Source of the DNA: DASSUW01 sp963844405 | GTDB taxonomy: Bacteria > Actinomycetota > Thermoleophilia > Solirubrobacterales > Solirubrobacteraceae | Assembly: GCA_963844405.1 (NCBI GenBank) | Contig: CAWJNZ010000007.1 | Coordinates: 1,240,001 to 1,304,000 of the forward strand | Direction of reading: 5' to 3' | DNA length: 64,000 nucleotides | Shown: piece by piece, positions 7,641 to 16,803 of the stretch | How the letters are laid out: each line of letters starts with the position of its first letter | Numbering within the stretch: position 1 is the first letter of the stretch | The notes under the pieces: generated by a model | The model's input: the letters and a program-made list of their open reading frames with translations, nothing else | Told to the model about the DNA's origin: nothing | The model's database searches: none | Program-made: the position numbers and the translations under genes

Positions 7641-7701
7641 TGTCCCCAAATGTTGAGGGACTGTCCCTCAACATGAAGTGCCTGTCCCCCGACGTTGAGG
7701 C
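7639..7701. repeat. 21-bp repeat units, right part, with 12-bp palindrome
   Basis: Three CTGTCCC-led units at 21-bp spacing: 7639-7659, 7660-7680 and 7681-7701. The middle one matches the apbE repeats; the outer two have diverged 3' halves (ATGTTGAGGG, GACGTTGAGG). Arms ATGTTGAGGGAC (7650-7661) and GTCCCTCAACAT (7663-7674) form a perfect 12-bp inverted repeat across the probable IS junction. Confidence 0.75.
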
Positions 7702-7707
7702 GCAGGC

Positions 7708-8283
7708 GTGAGGGACCCGATGGAGTACGCCTGGTGGCTTGCGAGCCGCGCGTCGGGGATCGTCGCGCTCGTCCTGATCGCGCTGTCCGTGGCCATCGGC
7801 CTCGCCATGGCCGCCAAGGCGTTCCGCAAGCCCGGCCTGCCGAAGATCCTGATCGTGATCCATGAGCACGCCGCTCTGGCGGCGCTGGTGGCGATCGCGG
7901 TCCATGGCATCACGCTGCTCGGCGACCACTGGCTGGACCCCGGCATCCTCGGCATCACCGTGCCGTTCGTCATCGACCACGAGCCGGTCTTCACCGGGCT
8001 CGGGATCATCGGCGGCTACCTGGCCGCCATCCTCGGCCTCACGTTCTACGTGCGGCGCCGGATCGGCACCCGCCGCTGGCGCAACCTGCACCGCCTGACG
8101 CCGGTCGTGTACGTGCTCGGCGTGATCCACACCCTCGGCTCGGGCAGCGACGCCGGAACGCCGTGGATGACGATGGTCCTGATCGCCACCGGGGCGCCGA
8201 TCCTCTACCTCGGGATCCTGCGCGCGCTGCCGGCGCCGGTCAGTCCGCCTCGGCCCGCCGCCTCACGTGCCGGATCGGGATGA
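7708..8283 (+). CDS. ferric-reductase-like transmembrane haem protein
   Basis: 191-residue polytopic membrane protein with five or six hydrophobic segments. Paired His residues on separate helices (VIHEHAALAALVAIAVHG and RNLHRLTPVVYVLGVIHT) are typical of the ferric-reductase-like/cytochrome b domain that carries haem across the membrane. It lacks a C-terminal FAD/NAD module, so it needs a partner. GTG 7708 overlaps the TGA that ended apbE before the IS110 insertion, which argues for a shared role in extracytoplasmic electron transfer with a flavinylated protein. Its 3' end overlaps hspR by 44 bp in convergent orientation. With the IS in place, expression may now depend on read-through or an IS promoter. 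Confidence 0.82.
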   Translation: MRDPMEYAWWLASRASGIVALVLIALSVAIGLAMAAKAFRKPGLPKILIVIHEHAALAALVAIAVHGITLLGDHWLDPGILGITVPFVIDHEPVFTGLGIIGGYLAAILGLTFYVRRRIGTRRWRNLHRLTPVVYVLGVIHTLGSGSDAGTPWMTMVLIATGAPILYLGILRALPAPVSPPRPAASRAGSG

Positions 8284-8689
8284 GCGCGGTGCCCGGCGCC
8301 TCATAGCGCACGATCTCGGCCTTCACCGACCGGCGGATCTGCTCGAGCCGCCCGATCTCCTCCTGGAGCGAGGCGGCGCGCCGCTCCAGCGCGTCGACCT
8401 TGCGCTGGAGGCGCGCCATCTTGTCCTCCATCTCGAAGATGCGCTCGACGCCGGCCAGGTTCATCCCCAGCTCGGAGGTCATCTCCTGGATCCGCCGCAG
8501 CCGGTCGACGTCGTCGTGCGAGTACAGCCGCGTGCCCTTCGGCGACCGCTTCGGCTCGATCAGGCCGCGCTGCTCGTACATGCGCAGCGTCTGCGGGTGC
8601 ATGTCGGCCAGCTCGGCGGCGACCGAGATCATGAACACGCCGCGGTCGTGCTCCACGCGCGCGGTCACGCGCGTGCGCCGCTGGGGCAT
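8240..8689 (-). CDS. hspR: HspR, MerR-family heat-shock repressor
   Basis: 149-residue repressor of the chaperone operon in which it sits last. A MerR-type winged helix (residues ~17-85: ISVAAELADMHPQTLRMYEQ, PKGTRLYSHDDVDRLRRIQE) is followed by a coiled coil (~88-130, KMARLQRKVDALERRAASLQ). In actinobacteria HspR binds HAIR inverted repeats with DnaK as co-repressor. ATG 8689 shares its A with the dnaJ stop (TGATG). No perfect HAIR site (CTTGAGT-N7-ACTCAAG) was found before dnaK. Confidence 0.93.
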   Translation of the reverse strand: MPQRRTRVTARVEHDRGVFMISVAAELADMHPQTLRMYEQRGLIEPKRSPKGTRLYSHDDVDRLRRIQEMTSELGMNLAGVERIFEMEDKMARLQRKVDALERRAASLQEEIGRLEQIRRSVKAEIVRYEAPGTALIPIRHVRRRAEAD

Positions 8690-9810
8690 CAGGTGCGCCC
8701 TTCGGCGTCGCGCAGCAGCGACTCGCGCGGGTTGCGGCCGTTCATCGTCCGGGACAGGGCCTCGACCGCGTCGCGCTGCTCGTCGGTGAGCTCGCGCGGC
8801 ACGTCGATCACGAAGCGGTAGTGGATGTCGCCGCGGGCGTTGCCCGCCCCCGCGGCCGGCGGCCCCTCGCCGCGCAGGCGCTGCACCGTGCCGTGCTTCG
8901 TCCCGCCGGGGACGCGCAGCTTCTTCGTGCCGTGCAACGTGGGCACCTCGACGTCGGCGCCGCGCAGCGCCTCGGTCACGGTGATCGGCACCTCGACCTC
9001 GAAGTGGTCGCCCTTGCGCTTGAAGACCGGCGACTCGCTCACGCGCGTGACCACGTAGAGGTCGCCGGGCGGGCCGCCGCGCAGGCCGGCCTCGCCCTTG
9101 CCGGGCAGGCGGATCTTCGAGCCGTCCTTCACCCCGGCCGGGATGTTGACGCGGTACTTCTTGAGCTCGCGCAGCCGGCCCTGCCCGTGGCAGGTCGGGC
9201 ACGGGTCCTCGATGATCGTGCCGGAGCCGCCGCAGCGCGAGCACGGCCGGGTGATCGAGAAGACGCCCTGGCCCTGCGACTCCACGCCGCGACCCTGGCA
9301 GACGGGGCAGACGATCGGCGACGTCCCCGGCTTGGCGCCGGTCCCGCGGCACGTGTTGCAGGCCGCGTGGGTGGCGACGGAGACCGGGACCTGCGCGCCC
9401 TCGACCGCCTGGTCGAAGGACAGCGAGACCGTCGTCTCGAGGTCGCGCCCGCGCTCGGCGGCCGGGCGCGTGCGAGCGCCGCCGCGGCCCGCGGTGGTGT
9501 TGAAGATGTTGGACAGGATGTCCGAGAACGAGCCGAAGTCGGCGCTCCCGGCCCCGCCCGGCCCGCCGGCCCCGCCGCCGAAGGGCGAGCCGAAGACCGA
9601 CTGCCCGCGGTCGTACTTCTTGCGCTTCTCGGGATCACCGAGCACGTCGTAGGCCTCGGAGATCCGCTTGAAGCGCTCCTCCGCCCCGGCCTCGTTGTTG
9701 GTGTCGGGGTGGTACTGGCGCGCGAGCTTGCGGTAGGCCTTCTTGATGTCCTCCTGGGAGGCCTTCCTGTCGACCCCCAGGGTCTTGTAGTAGTCGTCGG
9801 CGCGCGCCAT
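8689..9810 (-). CDS. dnaJ: chaperone protein DnaJ
   Basis: 373-residue Hsp40 that stimulates DnaK ATPase and delivers substrates. J domain at residues 1-70 with the HPD tripeptide (RQYHPDTN), Gly/Phe-rich linker (FGSPFGGGAGGPGG), four CxxCxGxG zinc repeats (~145-210: CNTCRGTG, CPVCQGRG, CSRCGGSG, CPTCHGQG) and C-terminal substrate-binding folds. The gap to grpE is 10 bp and the stop overlaps hspR by one base, so it is cotranscribed. Confidence 0.97.
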   Translation of the reverse strand: MARADDYYKTLGVDRKASQEDIKKAYRKLARQYHPDTNNEAGAEERFKRISEAYDVLGDPEKRKKYDRGQSVFGSPFGGGAGGPGGAGSADFGSFSDILSNIFNTTAGRGGARTRPAAERGRDLETTVSLSFDQAVEGAQVPVSVATHAACNTCRGTGAKPGTSPIVCPVCQGRGVESQGQGVFSITRPCSRCGGSGTIIEDPCPTCHGQGRLRELKKYRVNIPAGVKDGSKIRLPGKGEAGLRGGPPGDLYVVTRVSESPVFKRKGDHFEVEVPITVTEALRGADVEVPTLHGTKKLRVPGGTKHGTVQRLRGEGPPAAGAGNARGDIHYRFVIDVPRELTDEQRDAVEALSRTMNGRNPRESLLRDAEGRT

Positions 9811-9820
9811 CAGCTGCCTC

Positions 9821-10359
9821 CTACGCCGCCACCACCACGCGCGCCGGCCGCAGCACCGCGCCGTTGAGCCGGTAGCCCTGCTGGTAGACCTCGATCACGG
9901 TCCCGGACTCCGCCTCCTCGGAGGGCTGCGAGGCCATCGCCTCGTGCTCGTTGGGGTCGAACGGCTCGCCGTGCGGCGAGAACGCCTCGATGCCCGCGCG
10001 TGCCAGCGCCGTGCGGAGCTCTTCGGCGACCATCGCGAAGCCCTTCACCACGTCCTCGTGACCTTCCGCGGCCTTGAGCGCGATCTCCAGGTGGTCGATC
10101 GCCGGCAGCAGCTCCTTGGCCACCTTCGCGACGCCACGATCGACGGCGGCGGCGTTCTCGCGCGCCATCCGCTTGCGGTAGTTCTCGAAGTCGGCCTGCG
10201 TGCGCTGGGCGAGGGCGAGGTACTTGTCGCGCTCGTCCTCGGCCTCCGCGACCGTCCGCTGGGAGGCGGGCGGCGCGTCGGCGTCGGAGAACGAGGTCTC
10301 GCCGGTGCCCTTCGCGTCCGGGTCGGGCGGCGCGGCAGCGGTGAACTCGTCCGTCTCCA

Positions 10360-10360
<1 letters not shown>
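9821..10360 (-). CDS. grpE: nucleotide exchange factor GrpE
   Basis: 179-residue DnaK exchange factor with an acidic N-terminus, a long coiled coil (~40-100: EDERDKYLALAQRTQADFENYRKRM) and a C-terminal beta domain with FDPNEHEAM and GTVIEVYQQGYRLNGAVLRPARVVV. ATG 10360 shares one base with the dnaK TGA (TGATG), the same arrangement as dnaJ/hspR; GTG 10363 is an alternative. Confidence 0.95.
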
Positions 10361-12270
<1,910 letters not shown>

Positions 12271-12293
12271 GTGACGTGCTCCTCTACAAGATC

Positions 12294-12938
12294 TCAGTCT
12301 GCGTGACGCAGATTGTAGCCGGTCGGGCACATCCTCAGAAGTGGGCACTCGTCACACTTGGGGCGCCGCGCGTGGCAGGTCCGGCGGCCGTGGCGGAGCA
12401 GGTTCACGTGGAGCTCGAGCTCCTGCCCGCGCGGGGTCATGGCCAGCATCTCGTCGTGCATCTCTGCGAACGGCGCGCCCTCGCGGAACAGGCCCAGGCG
12501 GGTGCCGACCCGGCTGACGTGGGTGTCGACCGGCACGTCGCGCTCGCCGTAGGCGAACAGGCGCACGCAGGCCGCGGTCTTGCGGCCGACGCCGGGCAGC
12601 GAGGTGAGGAAGTCCTGGTCGCGCAGGTGAGGTCCGTCGAGCGGATCCGGCAACGCGCGCAGGATCTGCTGGATGCGGACCGACTTGACCTTCGAGATGC
12701 CGCCCGGCCGGATCGCCTCCTCGACCTCCTCGTTGGGCGCGTCGCGGACGGCCTCCCAGCTGCCGAAGCGCGCGCGCAGGCGCAGGAAGGCGACGTCGCG
12801 GTTGCGGTCGTTGGTCGACTGCGAGAGGACGGTGAGGATCAGCTCGTCGAGCCCGTGGCCGTGCGGCGGCGCGGCCGGGCGGCCGTAGACCTCGCGCAGC
12901 CTGTCGCGGATGCGCCGTACGCGCGCTCGGGAGACCAT
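12294..12938 (-). CDS. nth: endonuclease III (DNA glycosylase/AP lyase)
   Basis: 214-residue base-excision repair enzyme for oxidised pyrimidines. Helix-hairpin-helix SLPGVGRKTAACV carries the catalytic Lys, VPVDTHVSRVGTRLG the catalytic Asp, and CHARRPKCDECPLLRMC the C-x6-C-x2-C-x5-C [4Fe-4S] loop. ATG 12938 fits the family start; GTG 12947 is possible. It reads towards dnaK, whose promoter overlaps its 3' end, and is divergent from a hydrolase with only 18 bp between the start codons. Confidence 0.95.
   Translation of the reverse strand: MVSRARVRRIRDRLREVYGRPAAPPHGHGLDELILTVLSQSTNDRNRDVAFLRLRARFGSWEAVRDAPNEEVEEAIRPGGISKVKSVRIQQILRALPDPLDGPHLRDQDFLTSLPGVGRKTAACVRLFAYGERDVPVDTHVSRVGTRLGLFREGAPFAEMHDEMLAMTPRGQELELHVNLLRHGRRTCHARRPKCDECPLLRMCPTGYNLRHAD
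12298..12317 (-). promoter_or_regulatory. dnaK promoter -10 (TACAAT) with palindrome at the start site
   Basis: Minus-strand TACAAT (12317-12312) lies ~42 nt before the dnaK ATG. Immediately downstream, TCTGCG-TGA-CGCAGA (12298-12312) is a perfect 6-bp inverted repeat that would straddle the expected transcription start. It is inside the last codons of nth. Candidate promoter plus operator or 5' hairpin. Confidence 0.45.
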
Positions 12939-12956
12939 CGAGCACACTTTGACGCG

Positions 12957-13715
12957 ATGCGGCAGACGGCGGTGATCGACGGGACGCTGGTCAGCTGGCT
13001 GCGGGTGCCGTGCGACGACCCCCCGATCCTCTATGTCCACGGCGTGCCGGACTCGGCCGAGATGTGGACGCCGTTCCTCGAGCGCACCGGCGGCATCGCC
13101 GTCGACCTGCCGGGCTTCGGGCAGTCGGGGAAGCCGGGCTCGTGGCCGTACTCGCTCGCGGGCTACGCGGCGTTCCTGCCCGCGTTCCTCGACCACCTCG
13201 GGCTCGACCGCGTGCGGCTCGTGGCGCACGACTGGGGCGCCGTCGCGCTCACGCTGGGCGCCCGGATCGAGCGGCTCGTGGCCATCGACGTGGTGCCGCT
13301 GCTGCCCGGCCATCGCTGGCACTGGGTCGCGCGCATGTGGCGGACGCCGGCGCTGGGCGAGCTGGCGATGGGGTTCACCGGGCGGACGCTGCTGCGGCGC
13401 CCGGGCGGGCTCTCGGCCGGACACGCCGACCAGGTCCTCCGCCACTTCGACCACGGCACGCAGCGGGCGATCCTGCGGCTCTACCGGTCGGCGCGCGAGA
13501 ACGTGGCGCCGCTGCACGAGGTCACCGCGCCCGCGCTGGTCGTCTGGGGCGAGCGGGACCGCTACCTCGACCACGGTTGGGCGGACCGCGTCGCCGCCGC
13601 GCTCGCCGGTGAGGCGCGCGTGGAGCTCGTCCCGGGGGCCGGCCATTGGCCGTGGATGGACCGGCAAGAAGCGTTGCAACTCGTGGCCGGCCACCTCGAG
13701 CTGTCAACTACCTGA
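12957..13715 (+). CDS. alpha/beta hydrolase, haloalkane dehalogenase/epoxide hydrolase-like
   Basis: 252-residue cytoplasmic hydrolase. Oxyanion-hole motif HGVPDSAEMW, nucleophile elbow VAHDWGAVAL with Asp rather than Ser (the dehalogenase/epoxide-hydrolase type), acid in WGERDRYLD and base His in GAGHWPWMDR. Substrate cannot be assigned. Tandem hairpins follow the stop. Confidence 0.82.
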   Translation: MRQTAVIDGTLVSWLRVPCDDPPILYVHGVPDSAEMWTPFLERTGGIAVDLPGFGQSGKPGSWPYSLAGYAAFLPAFLDHLGLDRVRLVAHDWGAVALTLGARIERLVAIDVVPLLPGHRWHWVARMWRTPALGELAMGFTGRTLLRRPGGLSAGHADQVLRHFDHGTQRAILRLYRSARENVAPLHEVTAPALVVWGERDRYLDHGWADRVAAALAGEARVELVPGAGHWPWMDRQEALQLVAGHLELSTT

Positions 13716-13739
13716 CAGTATGGGGTCCCCTCTTCGGGG
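13701..13739 (+). terminator. tandem hairpins after the hydrolase gene
   Basis: CTGTCA-N6-TGACAG (13701-13718), containing the hydrolase stop codon, is followed by CCCC-TCTTC-GGGG (13727-13739). No T-run follows the second stem. Probable terminator, or the first elements of the structured leader described next. Confidence 0.4.
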
Positions 13740-13741
13740 GA

Positions 13742-13897
13742 ATCGGCTCAGGTCCTCCTCAAGAGGTGCCGTTAGCCGTTGTAGGGTCGCACGGCCGCGA
13801 CGGACTGCATTTCGGTAGCAGCACTCGAACTCGCACGGACTGGCTCGGACTACGTCGATTCGAGGCTCGGGGGAGCCTCGGTCGTTTGGGGGATTCC
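13742..13897 (+). other. structured leader of the CAP-domain gene
   Basis: The 180 bp before the CAP gene holds consecutive potential hairpins: CCTC/GAGG near 13754, GTCGC-N6-GCGAC (13786-13801), CTGC-N9-GCAG (13805-13821) and a perfect GAGGCTC-GGGG-GAGCCTC (13862-13879) ending 18 nt before the ATG. No named riboswitch was recognised, and no open reading frame in it looks real. Confidence 0.35.
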
Positions 13898-14401
13898 ATG
13901 CGTACCGTCGCATCGCTGACGCTTGCTTTCTGCTGCGTGCTCGCAGTCTTCATCGCCACGCCGATCACCGGCACCGCCGCCGCGGCGCCGAGCCTCGACG
14001 GCAAGGAGCGCGCCATCGTGCGGGCCATCAACCGCAAGCGCTCCAGGAACGGGCTCGCCAAGGTCCGCTCGAGCGCCCGCCTGGCCCGCGCCGCCGACTT
14101 CCACTCGTGGGAGATGCTCGACGCGAACTACTTCGCCCATGAGTCGCGCGACGGCGGCCCGTTCGACCGGCGCGTCCGGCGCTTCGCCGCCCACCGCGCG
14201 GTGGGCGAGACCCTCGCCATGCTCGGCAGCTGCGGCGGCAAGTCCGCCGGCAAGGTCGTGCGCATGTGGATGAACTCCCCTCCCCACCGCGCGATCCTGC
14301 TCTCGTCGAGCTACCGCCGCGTCGGCATCGGCAAGCGCACGGGCAGCCTGGGCGGCAGCCGCGCCTGCCTGGTGACGGCTGACTTCGGCTCCAAGAAGTA
14401 G
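13898..14401 (+). CDS. secreted CAP (SCP/PR-1) domain protein
   Basis: 167-residue exported protein. Signal peptide (residues 1-~31, SLTLAFCCVLAVFIATPITG, then Ala-rich cleavage region) and a CAP domain with INRKRSRNGLAKVRSSARLA, ADFHSWEMLDANYFAHESRD and VRMWMNSPPHRAILLSSSYR (paired His of the CAP cavity). ATG 13898 coincides with the signal peptide; the open frame upstream is leader. Biochemical role in bacteria is not established for most CAP proteins. Confidence 0.88.
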   Translation: MRTVASLTLAFCCVLAVFIATPITGTAAAAPSLDGKERAIVRAINRKRSRNGLAKVRSSARLARAADFHSWEMLDANYFAHESRDGGPFDRRVRRFAAHRAVGETLAMLGSCGGKSAGKVVRMWMNSPPHRAILLSSSYRRVGIGKRTGSLGGSRACLVTADFGSKK

Positions 14402-14468
14402 ACCGGAAAACCTATGCGGCTTACTCGCAGTCGCAAGCTCCTGCGAGCGCCTTAGCATGATCTAGCGC

Positions 14469-16034
14469 GTGAAGCGTCCCCTGGCGCCTGTCCTGGGCAC
14501 GGCGCTCGTCGCCGTCCTCTACCTGCTCGTCCAGCCGCCGACGGCGGACATGGCGGCGCACGCCTTCCGTGCCTGGCTGTTCGACACGGAGGGGATGACC
14601 GTCTGGAACGCCCAGTGGTACGGCGGCCATCACGTGCTGGGCTACTCGATGCTGTTCGCGCCGCTCGCCGCCTGGCCCGGCCCGGCGTGGGTGGGCGCGC
14701 TGAGCGCGGTGGCGGCGGTGGCCGCGTTCACCCCGCTGGCCCGCGCCGCGGCGCCCTCGGACGGTGCGGCGGCGGCCGCGACGTGGCTGTTCGCCGGCGG
14801 CGTGCTGGCGAACGTCGTCATCGGGCGGATGCCGTTCACGCTCGGGATCGCGCTCGCGGTAGGGGCCTGGCTGTGCGCCGAGCGGCCGGCCCGGTCGTGG
14901 CGGGTGGGCGCGGCGGTGCTGGCGCTCGCGTGCGTGCTGGCGAGCCCGGTGGCCGGCGCCTTCCTGGCGCTCGCGGCGGCGGCGCGGGCCGCTGCCCGCG
15001 GCCGGCCCGAGCTGGGGCGCGCTGCGGTGCTCGCGCTGCCCGTGGCGGTCGGCGGCGCCACGATGGCGCTGCTCTTCCCCGAGGGCGGCGACGACCGCTT
15101 CGTCGCGACCGCCTTCTGGCCGATGCTCGCCGTCTCGGTCGCCGCCGCGGCGCTGCTCGCCCCCGACCGGCGCTCCCTGCGGGTGGGCGCCGTGCTCTAC
15201 CTCGCCGTGCTGGTCGCCGCCTTCGCGATCCCGAACCCGTTCGGGCAGAACGCCCTCCGCCTCCCCGTCCTGCTCGGCCCCGCGCTGCTCCTGCTCGCCC
15301 CGCGCACGGCGGCGCCGCGCGCCGCGCTGGCCGTCGTGCTCGTCGCGCTGGTGTACCTGCAGTGGCTGCCGGCCGTCCGCGCGGTGGCCGAGGCGCAGGA
15401 CGACCCCGCCACCGAGGCGGCCTTCTTCGCGGCGCCGCGCGCGTTCCTGGAGGACGTCGTCGAGCCGGGCGAGCGGGTCGAGGTGGCGTTCACGCACAAC
15501 CACTGGGAGGCCGCCCACCTGGCGACCGCCGTGCCGCTGGCGCGCGGCTGGGAGCGCCAGGTCGACGAGAAGGCCAACCCGCTGTTCTACGACGGCCGGC
15601 CGCTCACGCCCGAGCGCTACCACCGCTGGCTGCGGGAGTCGGCCGTGCGCTGGGTCGCGCTCCCGGACGCGCCGCTCGACTACTCGGCCGAGGCCGAGGC
15701 GCGGCTGCTCGAGGCCGGCATGCCGTACCTGCGACCGGTGCACGAGTCGCCGGGCTGGCGGATCTGGGAGGTGCGCGACGCGGCGCCGCCCGCGTCCAAC
15801 GGCGCGCGCGTGACCGCCGTCGACCCCGGGGGCTTCGAGGTCGAGGCCGGCGGGCCGACGGTAGTGCGCCAGCGCTACACGCGCTGGTGGAGCTCGGAGG
15901 CGGCGTGCGTGAGCCGCGCGCCCGGCGACTGGACGCGCGTGACGCCGGTGTCCGGGGCGCGGATCCGCGTTCACGCCGGCTTTCCCATGACCGACGGGCC
16001 GGACTGCGGCAAGGCGCTTGCCGGGCCCCCTTAA
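14469..16034 (+). CDS. polytopic membrane protein, GT-C glycosyltransferase-like
   Basis: 521-residue integral membrane protein with about ten hydrophobic segments in the first ~330 residues and a soluble C-terminal domain. An acidic residue in the first loop (QPPTADMAAHAFRAWLFDTE) and the WYGGHHVLGYSMLF segment resemble GT-C enzymes that use polyprenyl-phosphate sugars, but no family was identified with certainty. It precedes PAP2, CDP-alcohol transferase and ino1 genes, so a lipid or cell-envelope glycan role is plausible. GTG 14469 has TAGCAT 10 nt upstream. Confidence 0.65.
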   Translation: MKRPLAPVLGTALVAVLYLLVQPPTADMAAHAFRAWLFDTEGMTVWNAQWYGGHHVLGYSMLFAPLAAWPGPAWVGALSAVAAVAAFTPLARAAAPSDGAAAAATWLFAGGVLANVVIGRMPFTLGIALAVGAWLCAERPARSWRVGAAVLALACVLASPVAGAFLALAAAARAAARGRPELGRAAVLALPVAVGGATMALLFPEGGDDRFVATAFWPMLAVSVAAAALLAPDRRSLRVGAVLYLAVLVAAFAIPNPFGQNALRLPVLLGPALLLLAPRTAAPRAALAVVLVALVYLQWLPAVRAVAEAQDDPATEAAFFAAPRAFLEDVVEPGERVEVAFTHNHWEAAHLATAVPLARGWERQVDEKANPLFYDGRPLTPERYHRWLRESAVRWVALPDAPLDYSAEAEARLLEAGMPYLRPVHESPGWRIWEVRDAAPPASNGARVTAVDPGGFEVEAGGPTVVRQRYTRWWSSEAACVSRAPGDWTRVTPVSGARIRVHAGFPMTDGPDCGKALAGPP

Positions 16035-16037
16035 CAT
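16032..16037 (+). promoter_or_regulatory. TANNNT box (TAACAT) before the PAP2 gene
   Basis: TAACAT ends 9 nt before the ATG at 16047 with no Shine-Dalgarno between. It overlaps the upstream stop codon. Confidence 0.35.
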
Positions 16038-16046
16038 CGTGGGTCG

Positions 16047-16793
16047 ATGCTCGCCCGCGTGCTCCCCAAGGGTCCGCTCGACCTGCTGCGGCAGATCGTC
16101 CTCTTCTGCGGCGCCTACTGGCTCTACCGGATCGCCCGCGGGATGGTCGACTCGCGCGCGGCCGAGGCGTTCGACAACGCGCGGGCGGTGATCGACGTCG
16201 AGCGCGGCCTCGGGCTCTTCTTCGAGCCCGCCGTGCACGCGTGGGCGACGAGCCACGCGCTGATCATCGACGCCTCGAGCTGGATGTACCTCAACTCGCA
16301 CTTCGTGGTGACGACGGTCGCGCTGGCGTGGATCTACCTCCGGCGCAACGAGCGCTTCTACTTCGTGCGGAACATGTTCATGGTCTCCATGGGCATCGCG
16401 CTGGTCGGCTACGTGGCGCTGCCGACGGCGCCGCCGCGGTTCATGCCCGAGTGGGGCTTCACGGACTCGGTGGCCGCGTTCACCGGCGTGAAGGCCGACT
16501 CGGGGTCGGCCGACCTGCTCTTCAACCCGTTCGCGGCGGTCCCGTCGATGCATGTGGCCTTCGCGCTGATGCTCGGCGTCGCGATGGCGCGGCTGACGCG
16601 GCGGCGCTGGGCACAGGTGCTGTGGCTGGCCTATCCGCCGCTGGTGAGCTTCGTCGTCGTGGTCACCGCCAACCACTGGTGGATCGACGGCTTCCTCGGC
16701 GCGGTGGTGGCCCTCGTCTCGGCGGTCTGCGCCCACGGCGTCTTCGCGCGTGCCCGGCCGGCGGTCTGGGCCTGGAAGCCCGCGCTGCCATAG
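16047..16793 (+). CDS. PAP2 / inositolphosphotransferase-like membrane protein
   Basis: 248-residue polytopic protein of the PAP2_3 (Aur1/Ipt1-like) group. The phosphatase-type motifs FAAVPSMHVAFAL and TANHWWIDGFLGA place the two active-site His residues on the outer face. Such enzymes move or remove phospho-head groups; the adjacent CDP-alcohol transferase and ino1 suggest a phosphoinositide substrate (inference). About six membrane segments. Confidence 0.82.
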   Translation: MLARVLPKGPLDLLRQIVLFCGAYWLYRIARGMVDSRAAEAFDNARAVIDVERGLGLFFEPAVHAWATSHALIIDASSWMYLNSHFVVTTVALAWIYLRRNERFYFVRNMFMVSMGIALVGYVALPTAPPRFMPEWGFTDSVAAFTGVKADSGSADLLFNPFAAVPSMHVAFALMLGVAMARLTRRRWAQVLWLAYPPLVSFVVVVTANHWWIDGFLGAVVALVSAVCAHGVFARARPAVWAWKPALP

Positions 16794-16796
16794 TCT
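16791..16796 (+). promoter_or_regulatory. TANNNT box (TAGTCT) before the CDP-alcohol transferase
   Basis: TAGTCT ends 7 nt before the ATG at 16804, and no ribosome-binding site lies between. Confidence 0.4.
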
Positions 16797-16803
16797 TGGC
16801 GCG

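Larger units (their letters stand above)
6165..7662 (-). mobile_element. IS110-family insertion sequence
   Basis: About 1.5 kb element with one transposase gene, a ~20-nt right end after its stop codon, and a ~220-nt non-coding left end upstream of the transposase. As in other IS110 elements there are no terminal inverted repeats or long target duplication. Both junctions show a CT(G): 6165-6166 on the left and 7661-7662 on the right. Joining GC (6163-6164) to CTGTCCC... (7661 on) recreates a 21-bp repeat unit identical to the one at 6100-6120. A CT at 7640-7641, exactly 21 bp earlier, is an alternative right junction, because an ACTGTCCC unit also starts there. Confidence 0.85.

Noticed and set aside
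6431..7711. 426-codon plus-strand open frame across the IS110 element
   Set aside because: It is antisense to the transposase; only its last ~25 codons are meaningful, as the displaced 3' end of apbE.
13741..13861. tRNA-like fold in the CAP leader
   Set aside because: A TTCGAAC-like string is lacking in the right place and no acceptor-stem pairing was found.
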